Shown: piece after piece, positions 44,923 through 53,814 of the stretch
Layout of the letters: each line of letters begins with the position of its first letter
Position numbering within the stretch: the stretch's first letter is position 1
Assembly (NCBI RefSeq): GCF_027922425.1
Contig: NZ_BSFQ01000016.1
Location: forward strand, 1 to 64,000
Source of the DNA: Pseudonocardia halophobica
Lineage (GTDB): Bacteria > Actinomycetota > Actinomycetes > Mycobacteriales > Pseudonocardiaceae
Direction: 5' to 3'
Length of the DNA stretch: 64,000 nt
Program-made: the position numbers and the translations under genes
Notes under the pieces: generated by a model
The model's input: only the letters and a program-made list of their open reading frames with translations
The model's database searches: none
Told to the model about the DNA's origin: nothing

Positions 44923-46506
44923 TCAGCCCGCGGTGACCCCGACGCCGTAGAAGGTCGGTGCGTAGGCGGGCCGGTAGCCCTCCGGGAACACCGCCTTGTC
45001 CGTCCATGCCGACGGCGGGTAGTGCGCGTGCAGCGGGAAGCTCTTGAGGATCTTCTTCTCCTCCTCGATCATCCGGTGCATCGCGGGGAGCCGGGCGTCC
45101 CGGGTCGCGCCGCTGAGCGCGTCGAGCCACGCCTTCTCGAACTCCGGGGTGGTGGTGTTCCACGGGTTGGCGTACTGGCCCGGAAGGCTCGCCTGGTACA
45201 CGGTGGTCGGGTCCTGGAACGGCGCGCCCATGCCCGGGAAGGCGTTGCCCTCCTGGCGGCCGTAGAAGGTCTGCGGCGTGGTGGGCGACTCGATCACCCG
45301 GGTCGTGGCGCGCAGCCCGGACTCCGCCAGCATCGGCACCAGCGCCTCGGCCACCGCGCGGTGGTCGTCGAGGCTCGGGACGAGCATCTCGAAGTCGACG
45401 CCGTTCGGGTAGCCGGCCTGCGCGAGCAGCTGCCGGGCCTTGGCCGGGTCGTAGCTGTAGTCCGGGTTGTCCGGGGTCACGGCCTGGTCGAAGGCCCAGT
45501 AGTCGGGCGGCATGTACTGCGCGACCGGCTTGCCGAGGCCGAAGAACACGCCGTCGACGATCGCCTGGCGGTCGACCGCGTGCTGGAACGCCTGCCGCAC
45601 CTCGAGCTTGTCGAAGGGCGGCTTGCCGGTGTTCATGTACATCGACATGATCGACAGGCTCTTGGACTCGGCGGTGTTGAGCCCGGCCCCCTTGGCCTGG
45701 TCGGCCTGGGACGGGTCCAGGTAGGTGAGCTCGGCCTGGCCGGTCTGCAGCATGTTCAGCCGGGTCGGCGCCGAGGTCTGCACGTAGATCTCGTAGTGCG
45801 CGGCCTTCGCGGCCTCCGGGTCCCAGTAGCCCTCGGTGCGGTCGTAGCGACTGACCTGGCCGGGGACGTAGTCGACCAGCCGGGCCATCCCGGAGCCGAC
45901 CGGCTTCTGGTCGAGGTCGGGGTTCTTCATCGCGGCCGGGCTGATCATGCTGCCCGGGGTGCCGCTGAACAGCGCGGGGAGGTTGCCGCCGGGGCCGGAC
46001 AGGTTGATCCGGACGGTGGTCGGGTCGACGACGTCGGCACCGGCGACGCGGGCCATCGCGCCCTTCTGCGTGCTGCCGTCGAGGGTCTTCATCCGCTCGA
46101 TGTTCGCCTTGACTGCCGCGGCGTCGAACTTCGTGCCGTCGGAGAAGGTGACGTCGTCGCGCAGCTTCATGACCAGCGCGGTCTCGTTGTCGACGAACTC
46201 CCACGAGGTGGCGAGCTGCGGCACGAGCTCGCCGTTCTCGTTCTCCCGGATGAGCTGGTCGTAGACGAGCCGGAAGAAGATCATGTCCCACGGGTTGGCG
46301 GACTTGTGCGGGTCGAACGTGGACGGGTTCTGCACGAAGACGTAGCGGAACGTGCCGTTCGGGTCGATCGTCCCGCCCCCGGACCCGCCGGTTCCGCCGG
46401 AGCCGGCGGTGCCGCCGCCGCAGGCGGCCAGCACCACCGCCAGGACGGCCAGCAGGACCGCCACCACTCTCGAACGGGTGCGGCGCAGCGTCGTTGCTGT
46501 GGTCAC
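44923..46506 (-). CDS. ABC transporter substrate-binding lipoprotein, family 5 (SBP_bac_5)
   Basis: A 527-residue extracytoplasmic binding protein. The signal ends in LAAC with Cys29. A Gly-rich linker follows, then STFDPHKSANPWDM, DVTFSDGTKFDAAAVKANIERM and AFQHAVDRQAIVDGVFFG, all typical of the peptide/opine/nickel binding family. It shares many segments (NPDLDQKPVGSGM, NPWNTTTPEF) with the two SBPs at 53.8-57 kb, so the three are paralogues. It is a single gene divergent from a TetR regulator, without its own permeases. Confidence 0.92.
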   Translation of the reverse strand: MTTATTLRRTRSRVVAVLLAVLAVVLAACGGGTAGSGGTGGSGGGTIDPNGTFRYVFVQNPSTFDPHKSANPWDMIFFRLVYDQLIRENENGELVPQLATSWEFVDNETALVMKLRDDVTFSDGTKFDAAAVKANIERMKTLDGSTQKGAMARVAGADVVDPTTVRINLSGPGGNLPALFSGTPGSMISPAAMKNPDLDQKPVGSGMARLVDYVPGQVSRYDRTEGYWDPEAAKAAHYEIYVQTSAPTRLNMLQTGQAELTYLDPSQADQAKGAGLNTAESKSLSIMSMYMNTGKPPFDKLEVRQAFQHAVDRQAIVDGVFFGLGKPVAQYMPPDYWAFDQAVTPDNPDYSYDPAKARQLLAQAGYPNGVDFEMLVPSLDDHRAVAEALVPMLAESGLRATTRVIESPTTPQTFYGRQEGNAFPGMGAPFQDPTTVYQASLPGQYANPWNTTTPEFEKAWLDALSGATRDARLPAMHRMIEEEKKILKSFPLHAHYPPSAWTDKAVFPEGYRPAYAPTFYGVGVTAG

Positions 46507-46587
46507 ACGGGTCTCCTCGTCTGAGCGGGCCGGGGAAGCGCGGGGCGCCGGACCACCCGGGTCCGCCCGCGCACAGGGACGTCCGCC

Positions 46588-46616
46588 ACTGTGACCGCGG
46601 GCACGTCGGGGGACAA
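46588..46616 (-). promoter_or_regulatory. Candidate promoter of the binding-protein gene
   Basis: On the minus strand TTGTCC (46611-46616) and CACAGT (46588-46593) are spaced 17 bases, ~85 bases before the GTG start. The 11-mer around the -35 element is identical to that at 44811. Confidence 0.28.
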
Positions 46617-46682
46617 CGGAAGTCCGACCAGCCGTGGGCCGCGTCGAATGGGCGGACGCACATCGGGTGCGATACTCCGGCC

Positions 46683-47351
46683 ATGTCGACGAGTCCCGGA
46701 GCGGACGGGGCCGCGGACCGCGCCGGCGTCCCGGGCGGCGCGGCCGGGGCGCCCGCGCGTCGGGCCGGCCGCCCGCGCGACCCCGAGGTCGACCACAAGG
46801 TGCTCGAGGCCGCCCTGGAGGTCTACGCGGACCTCGGGTGGGCCGGGTTCAACTTCGAGGCGGTCGCCCGCCGCGCGGGTGTCGGCCGCCCCGCCCTCTA
46901 CCGCCGCTGGTTGTCCGCGCGGGCGTTGCTGGTCGACGCGATCGAGCGCTCGGGCACCCGGATCGACGTGCCCGACACCGGCTCCGTGCGGGACCAGCTG
47001 GTGGTGCTCGCCCGCCAGCTCCTCGTCGAGTACCTGGGGGCGCCGGGGATCGCGGGGCTGCGGCTGCTGGTCGACGCCCGCACCCATCCCGAGGTGTTCG
47101 CCGACCTCTACGCGCGCCGCAACGAGGAGCGCGTGCGTGCCGCCCGGGCGATCGTCCGCCGCGGCATCGCCCGGGGCGAGCTGGCCCCGGGCACCTCGCC
47201 GACCCTCGTCCTCGACGCGGTGTGCGGCGCCATGCTCAACCACGCCCTCGCCACCCCGGACCGGCTGCGCAAGGTCGTGATCGCGGGCGGCGAGCGGTAC
47301 GCGGCGGAGCTCGTCGACCTCGTGCTGGAGGGACGGCCCGGCGCGGGCTGA
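46683..47351 (+). CDS. TetR/AcrR family regulator
   Basis: A 222-residue repressor-type protein. After a ~30-residue disordered Gly/Ala-rich leader, the helix-turn-helix spans ~38-84 with FNFEAVARRAGVGRPALYRRW. The C-terminal domain with YARRNEERVRAARAIVRRGIARGEL belongs to the TetR_C_11-like group. It is divergent from the family-5 binding protein across 176 bases and probably controls it. No clear dyad operator could be picked out. Confidence 0.9.
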   Translation: MSTSPGADGAADRAGVPGGAAGAPARRAGRPRDPEVDHKVLEAALEVYADLGWAGFNFEAVARRAGVGRPALYRRWLSARALLVDAIERSGTRIDVPDTGSVRDQLVVLARQLLVEYLGAPGIAGLRLLVDARTHPEVFADLYARRNEERVRAARAIVRRGIARGELAPGTSPTLVLDAVCGAMLNHALATPDRLRKVVIAGGERYAAELVDLVLEGRPGAG

Positions 47352-47401
47352 GGGGCAGGCCGAGGGCGCGGGCTCGAGCGCCGGCTGCGCGCGGAAACAG
47401 C

Positions 47402-49746
47402 TCAGCCGTTCCGGCGGGACTCCAGCACCCCGGACTCGACCAGCTCGTCGATCCGCTGTTCCGGCATGCCCAGCACCCGGCCCAGCACCTCCTCGGTGTG
47501 CTCGGCGCGCAGCGGCGCCGGGCGCAGCCGCGGCTCCGGCAGCCTGCGGAACACCGCGGGTCCGTTGACGGTGGGCAGCACCTCGTCGAGCTGGGGCTGG
47601 TGCAGCAGCCGGAAGTAGCCGCGGGCGCGCAGGTGCGGGTCGTCGGCGTGGTCGACCAGCCGCTGCATGGCCCCGGCGGGGATCCCCGCCCGCTGCAGCA
47701 GCTCCGCCACCTGCTCGGGCGGACGCGTCCGGGTCCAGGCCGCGACCCACGCCCCGATCTCGCCGCGCCGGGCCCGCCGTCCCGCCGCCGTCCGCAGGCC
47801 GGGATCGTCCGGCAGGTCGAGGACGGCCCGCAGCCGGGCCCAGTCGGCGTCGTCGCGGACCGCCACGACGCACCACTCGTCGTCGCCGGCGCAGGGGAAG
47901 GGGCCGCGCGGGGCGTCCGGGCCGGTCCGTGCCCACTCGACGCCGGAGCCGGGCACGTGCGACTCGAGGGCCAGCACCTCGGCGAGCTGGGCCAGGATGG
48001 TCTCGGCCTGGGACACGCTGACGCGGCGCCCCCGCCCGCGTCGCGGCCGGTCGAGCACCGCGGCCAGGGCGGCGAGGGCGCCGAGGCGCGCGGCGACGTG
48101 GTCCGGGTAGACCGTGGCACCGTCGCCGAACGCGCCGCCGTCGGCCGGGTCGTGCCGCCAGAGCGCGCCGAGTCCCGTCGACGCGCGGACCAGCGGCCCG
48201 TACCCCATGCGGTTGCTCCACGGGCCGGTCGCGCCCAGCGCGCTGGAGTCGACCACCACGATCCGCGGGTTGACGGCGGCGAGGTCGGCGTAGCCGAGGC
48301 CGAGCGACTCCATCGTCCCCGGCCTGAAGTTGGTGAGGACCACGTCGGACTCGGCGACGAGGGCCCGGAACACCTCGGTCCCCTCGGGACGGCGCAGGTC
48401 CAGCCCGAGCCCGAGCTTCCCGCGATGGCCCCAGACGAACGACGGGGTGATCGGGGTGTCGGTGACGGTCTGCCGACTGCCGTCCGGGAACGCCCGGTTC
48501 TCGATCTTGATGACCTCGGCACCCTGGTCGGCGAACAGCCGGCCCATCTCGGCGCCGACGACGATGACCCCGAGGTCGAGCACGCGCAGGCCCGCGAGCG
48601 GGGTGGCGGGCAGCGGGGGCGCGGGCCGCACCCACTCGGTCAGGACCTCGGCGGTGTGGGCGCCGAGGGCGGGGGCCGGGGTGCGCAGGCCCGCCCGCCG
48701 GCCGTCCAGCTCGACCGGACCCGCCGGGACGCGCAGGGGCCCGGCGCCGGTCGCCACCTCCGCCCAGGCGCCGCGTTCGGCGAAGTGGTCGGCCGCGAGG
48801 ACCTCGGCGGGGGAGAGCACCGCGGCGGTCGGGACGCCCCGCTTCTGGCCCTCGTCCACCAGGTCGTCGCGGGTGCGCCCGGCGAACAGCGCCGCGATCA
48901 GCGGGTACAGCCGGTCCCGGGCCTCGAACCGGATCCCGATGTGCTCGAAGCGGGGATCGGCGAACTCCGGGGGCTCGCCCAGCCAGCCCCACATGCCGCG
49001 CCACTGCCGCCGCTGAGCACGCAGATGCGGACGTGCCCGTCGGCGCACGGGAAGATCGGGTAGAGGTGTGCGACGTCCGGCCGGTCCCGGGTGCCGATGG
49101 CGCGCGCCCCGCCGGTCGCGCTGCCGGAGATGCCGAAGCCCGGGTCCACGGCGTGGGTGAGGGCCTCGTGCAGGGACACGTCGACGAGATCGCCCACACC
49201 GGACTCCAGGGCCCCGGCGTAGGCGACGAGCGTGGCCCACGCGGCCTGGACGGCGGCGGAGTGGCCCGCGATCGCCGCGGGCGGCGGCAGCGGCGGCAGC
49301 CCCGGCCTGCCGGAGCGGGCGAGCGCGCCGCTCATGGCCAGCAGCACCTCGTCCGTGGCGACCCGGTCGCGGTAGGGCCCCGTCTGCCCGAACGGCGTCA
49401 CCGCCACCACGACCAGCGCCGGGTTCAGCGCGTGGAGCTCCTCCGCCGTGAGCCCGTCGTCGGCGCCGGGCGGGCGGTCGTGCACCAGGATCGCCGCCGA
49501 CCGGACGAGCCGGGCCAGGTCCGCTGCGTCGACGACGGCCGAGCGCTTGTTCGCGTCCTGCACCAGGTGTGCGACGCCGGTCCCGGCGACGACCGGCTCG
49601 CGGCGCCGCGCGGGCGCCCCCTCCGGGGGCTCGACCCGCACGACGTCCGCCCCGAGGTCGGCCAGCAGGCGGGTGGTGACCGCGGCGACGCCGTCGGCCA
49701 GGTCGAGGACGCGGACCCCGTGCAGGGGCAGCTCACCGTCGGTCAT
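47402..49746 (-). pseudogene. Double-domain CaiB/BaiF (class III) CoA-transferase, apparent frameshift near 49015
   Basis: Two frames together give one ~780-residue protein with two CaiB-type halves. The first part (ATG 49746, GVRVLDLADGVAAVTTRLLADLGADVVRVEPP) runs to about HVRICVL near 49018. The second resumes in another frame at QRRQWRGMWGWLGEPPEFADP and continues (GLRVLDLGVIVVGAEMGRLFADQGAEVIKIE, MGYGPLVRASTGL, VYPDHVAA) to 47402. Family members read VL-x-x-RQW at this place, so one base is missing around 49015-49017. The enzyme would move CoA between carboxylic acids. True mutation, sequencing error and programmed shift cannot be told apart here; no slippery run is present. It is divergent from the acyl-CoA dehydrogenase operon. 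Confidence 0.82.
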
Positions 49747-49932
49747 CGCGGAATGCCCACCTCGCCCCGTTGCGCCGGTCAGACAGCCTTCCGGACGCTA
49801 AAACGAACTCTTGTCGTCCGCAATAGACCGGCGAGGTGGCGGCCACCCGGGCCACTCTTGCGATGTCGCGCGGGCGGCGCCTACGGTCGGGTGATATCGG
49901 ATGACGGTCGTCCGTAACCGACGGAGGTGGAG

Positions 49933-51045
49933 ATGCCGGCCTTCGCCGTGCCGCCCGAGCACGCCGACCTGCGGGCGGCCGTGCGGCGGTTCCTGACCGA
50001 GTGCTCGCCGGAGGCCGAGGTCCGCCGGCTGATGGAGACCGGGGCCGGGCACGACCCCGCGGTCTGGAAGCGGATGGCGGGCGAGCTCGGCCTGCAGGGA
50101 CTGATCGTCCCCGCGGACCACGGCGGCGCCGGCGCGGGGCGCGTCGAGCTGGGGATCGTGCTGGAGGAGGCCGGGCGCGCGCTGCTCTGCGCACCGCTGT
50201 TCGCCACCGTCGCCCTCGCCGCCACCCTGCTGCTGGAGTGCGACGACGCCGACGCGCAGGCCCGGTACCTCCCCGGCATCGCCACCGGCGACACCGTCGC
50301 GACCGTGGCGGTGTCGGCGCCCGACCCGGGCCGTCGTCCGCCCGGCTCGGGGGTCGCCGCGGCGGGCACCGCCGAGGGCTGGCGGCTGACGGGGGAGGAG
50401 CCGTACGTCGTCGACGGGCACGCGGCCGATCTCCTGCTGGTCCCCGCCCGCACCCCGGCGGGCCTCTCGCTCTTCGCCGTGGACGGCCGGCTCGCGCAGC
50501 GGCACCCGCTGCAGACCGTCGACCGGACGCGCAGGCTGGCGCGGGTGACGTTCGCGGACACCCCGGGCGAGCTGCTCGGCCGGGACGGGAGCGCCGGCCC
50601 GGTGCTCGACCGCACGCTCGACCTCGCCGCCGTCGCGCTCGCGTCCGAGCAGGCCGGTGCCGCGGCCTTCGTGCTGGAGCGGACGGTCGCCTACGCCAAG
50701 GAGCGTGTGCAGTTCGGGAGGCCCATCGGCGGCTTCCAGGCGATCAAGCACATGCTCGCGGACCTGCTGCTGGAGTCCGAGTCGGCGATCTCCGCGGCGC
50801 GCTGGGCGGCCGCGGCGGCCGACGAGGGCGACCCGGACCTGCCGGCGCTGGCGAGCCTCGTCCGCGCCTACTGCTCCGACGCCTTCGTGCGGATCGCGGC
50901 GGACTCGATCCAGATCCACGGCGGGATCGGCTTCACCTGGGAACAGGCGGCCCATCTCTACCTGCGCCGGGCCCGGACGAGCGCCCAGCTGCTCGGGGAT
51001 GCCGCCTACCACCGGGAGCGCCACCTGCAGAGGAGCATGACATGA
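49933..51045 (+). CDS. Acyl-CoA dehydrogenase, non-catalytic-type subunit (FadE28-like)
   Basis: A 370-residue acyl-CoA dehydrogenase family protein. It has the N-terminal helical domain, VERTVAYAKERVQFGRPIGGFQAIKHMLAD in the C-terminal domain and IQIHGGIGFTWEQAAHLYLRRA. It lacks the GGTxEI motif with the usual catalytic Glu, and is shorter in the middle domain. This pattern is like one subunit of heteromeric (alpha2beta2) dehydrogenases of steroid degradation, the second subunit being the next gene. ATG 49933 has GGAGG 5 bases upstream. It overlaps the next gene by 4 bases. Confidence 0.85.
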   Translation: MPAFAVPPEHADLRAAVRRFLTECSPEAEVRRLMETGAGHDPAVWKRMAGELGLQGLIVPADHGGAGAGRVELGIVLEEAGRALLCAPLFATVALAATLLLECDDADAQARYLPGIATGDTVATVAVSAPDPGRRPPGSGVAAAGTAEGWRLTGEEPYVVDGHAADLLLVPARTPAGLSLFAVDGRLAQRHPLQTVDRTRRLARVTFADTPGELLGRDGSAGPVLDRTLDLAAVALASEQAGAAAFVLERTVAYAKERVQFGRPIGGFQAIKHMLADLLLESESAISAARWAAAAADEGDPDLPALASLVRAYCSDAFVRIAADSIQIHGGIGFTWEQAAHLYLRRARTSAQLLGDAAYHRERHLQRSMT

Positions 51046-52208
51046 GCGTGCGCGCGGAGGTCGCCGCCTGGCTGGCAGCCGAATGGGACCCCGCGACGAT
51101 GAGCGCAGGCCGACCCCGGACGGAGTTCGTCGCGGCGGTCGTCGAGGCGGGGTGGGCCGCGCCGCGCTGGCCGCGCCGCTGGTTCGGCCGCGGTCTGTCC
51201 GACGACGACGGCCACGTCGTCGAGGAGGAGTTCCGCCGCGTCGGCGCCCCGGGCTCCGGGCAGGACCGGCACAACCTGTACGCGGCCACCGTGCTGAGCT
51301 TCGGCTCGGACGCGCTGAAGGAGCGGTTCGTCGGCCCGATGCTGCGGGGCGAGGTGGCGATGTGCCTGCTCTACAGCGAGCCGGGCGCGGGATCGGACCT
51401 CGCCGCCGTCCGCACCCGGGCGGTCCCCGACGGGGACGAGTGGGTCGTCGACGGGCAGAAGGTCTGGACCTCGTCGGCCCGCACCGCGGACTACGGGATG
51501 TTGCTGTGCCGCACCGACTGGTCGGTCCCGAAGCACCGCGGACTGTCCTTCTTCCTCTTCCCGATGCGGCAGCCCGGTGTCGAGGTCCGGCCGCTGCGGC
51601 AGATCACCGGGGAGTCGGAGTTCAACGAGGTCTTCCTGACCGGGGCGCGCGTGCCGGACGAGCACCGGCTCGGCGGGCTCGGCGAGGGCTGGCGCGTGCT
51701 GCAGACCGCGCTGGCCTACGAGCGGTCGGTCATGGGGGACCGGGCCCGCGCGGGGCGCTCGGACAGGGGCATGGCCGAGGTGGGCGACGAGCTCGTGAGG
51801 CTGGCCGCCGAGACCGGCCGGCTCGGCGATCCCGTGGTGCGCCAGGACCTCGCCCGGGTGGCGGCCCTGCGCACGGTCAACGAGTGGAACGCGTTGCGCG
51901 CCAAGGCCGAGGTGGAGCAGGGCTCCTCGTCGTCGGTGATGTCGCTGGGCAAGCTCGCGATGTCCCGGATCCTGCACGAGAGCGCCCGGGTGCGCACCGC
52001 CCTGGCGGGCCCGCGGGCCATGGTGGAAGGCCCGGAGGAGCCGATCGGCGACGAGGCGACCTTCCTGGCGCTCAACGCCTACTTCACCTCGATCGGCGGG
52101 GGCACCGACCAGATCCAGCGCAACATCATCGCCGAGCGGATCCTCGGCCTGCCGAAGGAGTACGAGGTGGACCGCGACGTCCCGTTCTCGGAGGTGCGCG
52201 GTGGGTGA
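51042..52208 (+). CDS. Acyl-CoA dehydrogenase, partner subunit (FadE29/FadE26-like)
   Basis: A 388-residue acyl-CoA dehydrogenase. It has LLYSEPGAGSDLAAVRTRA, QKVWTSSARTADYGMLL, LRQITGESEFNEVFL, and the C-terminal GGGTDQIQRNIIAERILGLPKE. The usual catalytic Glu of GGTNEI is Gln here, so the base must lie elsewhere, as in several heteromeric dehydrogenases. With the preceding gene it should form an alpha2beta2 enzyme acting on a bulky or short CoA ester. It overlaps the thiolase-like gene by 8 bases. Confidence 0.87.
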   Translation: MSVRAEVAAWLAAEWDPATMSAGRPRTEFVAAVVEAGWAAPRWPRRWFGRGLSDDDGHVVEEEFRRVGAPGSGQDRHNLYAATVLSFGSDALKERFVGPMLRGEVAMCLLYSEPGAGSDLAAVRTRAVPDGDEWVVDGQKVWTSSARTADYGMLLCRTDWSVPKHRGLSFFLFPMRQPGVEVRPLRQITGESEFNEVFLTGARVPDEHRLGGLGEGWRVLQTALAYERSVMGDRARAGRSDRGMAEVGDELVRLAAETGRLGDPVVRQDLARVAALRTVNEWNALRAKAEVEQGSSSSVMSLGKLAMSRILHESARVRTALAGPRAMVEGPEEPIGDEATFLALNAYFTSIGGGTDQIQRNIIAERILGLPKEYEVDRDVPFSEVRGG

Positions 52209-53409
52209 GGCGGCGGCTGATCCTCTGACACCCCGGACGATGCCCCGGGGCCGTACACCCGCGATCGTCGGGCTCGGGATGACGGAGATGGGCAAGGTCT
52301 ACGACCGCACCGCCGCGGAGTTCGCCGCGGACGCCGTGCGGCTGGCGGTGGCGGACGCCGGGCTCTCGCTCGAGGACGTCGACGGCCTGCTCACCTCGGC
52401 CGGCGTCGGCGGCGGAGTCGGCCTGGGGCTGGCCCGCGACCTGGGCCTGCGCGACCTAGCGGTGCTGTCGGAGATGCAGTCGTACGGGTCGACGGCCGGG
52501 CAGATGGTCCAGTACGCCTCGCTCGCGGTGGCCTCGGGGATGGCCGGGACGATCGCGTGCGTGTTCGCGGACGCCCCGCTGCGCCAGGGCACGTCCACCG
52601 GCGCGGCCTACGGCTCGAGGGGTGCCGTGGGCTGGCGCGGGGTGCTCGGCGCGAGCGGGATCGCGGACACCACGTCGATGTACGCGCTCGCCGCCCGCCG
52701 GCACATGGACACCTACGGGACCACCCAGGACCAGCTGGGGCACATCGCCGTCGGGCAGCGGGCGTGGGCGGGCATGAACCCGCGCGCCCAGTTCCGGGAC
52801 CCGCTGACCCTGGAGCAGTACCACGCCTCGCGCTGGATCACCGAGCCCTTCCACCTGCTCGACTGCTGCCTGGTGTCCAACGGCGGCATCGCCGTCGTCG
52901 TGACGTCGGCGGAGCGGGCCGGGTCCCTGGCCCGGCCGCCGGTGCACGTGCACGGCTGGGGCCAGGCGCACCCGGGCCGCTCGCTGCTGCGCCACGAGAA
53001 CTTCGGGCTGGTCTCCGGCGCCGCCCGGTCGGGACCTGCGGCGTTGGCGATGGCGGGCCTGTCGGTGTCCGACGTGGACGTGGTGGAACTCTACGACTGC
53101 TACACGTTCACCGTGCTGATCACCCTGGAGGACTACGGGTTCTGCCCCAAGGGCGAGGGCGGGCGGTTCGTCGCCGACGGCACCCTCGGCCCCGACGGCA
53201 AGCTCAAGGTCAACACCGGCGGCGGCCAGCTGTCGTCCTACTACCTGTGGGGCATGACGCCGCTGTCCGAGGCGGTGCTGCAGGCCCGCGGGGAAGCGGG
53301 GGAGCGGCAGGTCGCCGACCACGACGTGGTCCTGGTGTCCGGCAACGGCGGCGTGCTCGACCACCACTCCACCCTCGTCCTGTCCCCGCACGCCCCCGGG
53401 AGGGCCTGA
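52201..53409 (+). CDS. Thiolase-like protein (lipid-transfer/Ltp2 retro-aldolase type)
   Basis: A 402-residue thiolase-fold protein. Where true thiolases have the acylated Cys, it reads SYGSTAGQMVQYA, without Cys. Near the end, NTGGGQLSSYYLWGM replaces the GHP-type motif, putting two tyrosines at that place. These losses, with DCYTFTVLITLEDYGFC and HENFG, point to the SCP-x/Ltp2 group, which catalyses retro-aldol cleavage with a DUF35 partner in steroid breakdown, rather than Claisen thiolysis. The DUF35 partner follows with a 1-base overlap. GTG start. Confidence 0.82.
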   Translation: MGEAAADPLTPRTMPRGRTPAIVGLGMTEMGKVYDRTAAEFAADAVRLAVADAGLSLEDVDGLLTSAGVGGGVGLGLARDLGLRDLAVLSEMQSYGSTAGQMVQYASLAVASGMAGTIACVFADAPLRQGTSTGAAYGSRGAVGWRGVLGASGIADTTSMYALAARRHMDTYGTTQDQLGHIAVGQRAWAGMNPRAQFRDPLTLEQYHASRWITEPFHLLDCCLVSNGGIAVVVTSAERAGSLARPPVHVHGWGQAHPGRSLLRHENFGLVSGAARSGPAALAMAGLSVSDVDVVELYDCYTFTVLITLEDYGFCPKGEGGRFVADGTLGPDGKLKVNTGGGQLSSYYLWGMTPLSEAVLQARGEAGERQVADHDVVLVSGNGGVLDHHSTLVLSPHAPGRA

Positions 53410-53792
53410 TGGTCGGGAAGGTCGCACGGGACGCCGCGACCGCGGAGTTCTTCGACGGCACCGCCCGCGGCGAGCTGCTCCTGCGCCGCTGCCACGACGG
53501 TCACCTGTCCTCGCCGTACGCGACGGCCTGCGAGACCTGCGCCGCGGCGGACCTCACCGCCACCCCGGCCAAGGGTGGCGGCACGGTGGTGAGCCACGCC
53601 GCGGCGCACCGGCGGGACGGCACGACCCTCCCGCTGGTGATCGTCGAGCTGGACGAGGGGCCCTGGTGGTGGTCGTGCGTGGTCGGCGCGGAGCCGCACG
53701 AGGTCACCACCGGCGCGCGGGTGCGGCTGCACCACGAGCGGGCGGACGGCGGGTCGGAGGCCGTGCCGGTCTTCCGGCTGGTCGCCGCCTGA
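53409..53792 (+). CDS. DUF35 OB-fold, zinc-ribbon-like partner protein
   Basis: A 127-residue protein: an N-terminal helix (AATAEFFDGTARGELLLRRC), a short zinc-ribbon-like part with CHDGH and CETC, and an OB-fold with VIVELDEGPWWWSCVVG. The ribbon is partly degenerate, since the first pair is Cys-His. DUF35 proteins bind acyl-CoA and stabilise Ltp2-type aldolases or hydratases. Its ATG shares a base with the preceding stop. It ends the plus-strand operon and converges on the binding-protein genes, with 22 bases between stops. Confidence 0.88.
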   Translation: MVGKVARDAATAEFFDGTARGELLLRRCHDGHLSSPYATACETCAAADLTATPAKGGGTVVSHAAAHRRDGTTLPLVIVELDEGPWWWSCVVGAEPHEVTTGARVRLHHERADGGSEAVPVFRLVAA

Positions 53793-53814
53793 CCGGCGGC
53801 GACCAGCCGGACCG

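Noticed and set aside
49005..49025. Programmed ribosomal frameshift in the CoA-transferase
   Set aside because: There is no slippery heptamer and no Shine-Dalgarno-like stimulator at the junction. A missing base by mutation or sequencing error is simpler.
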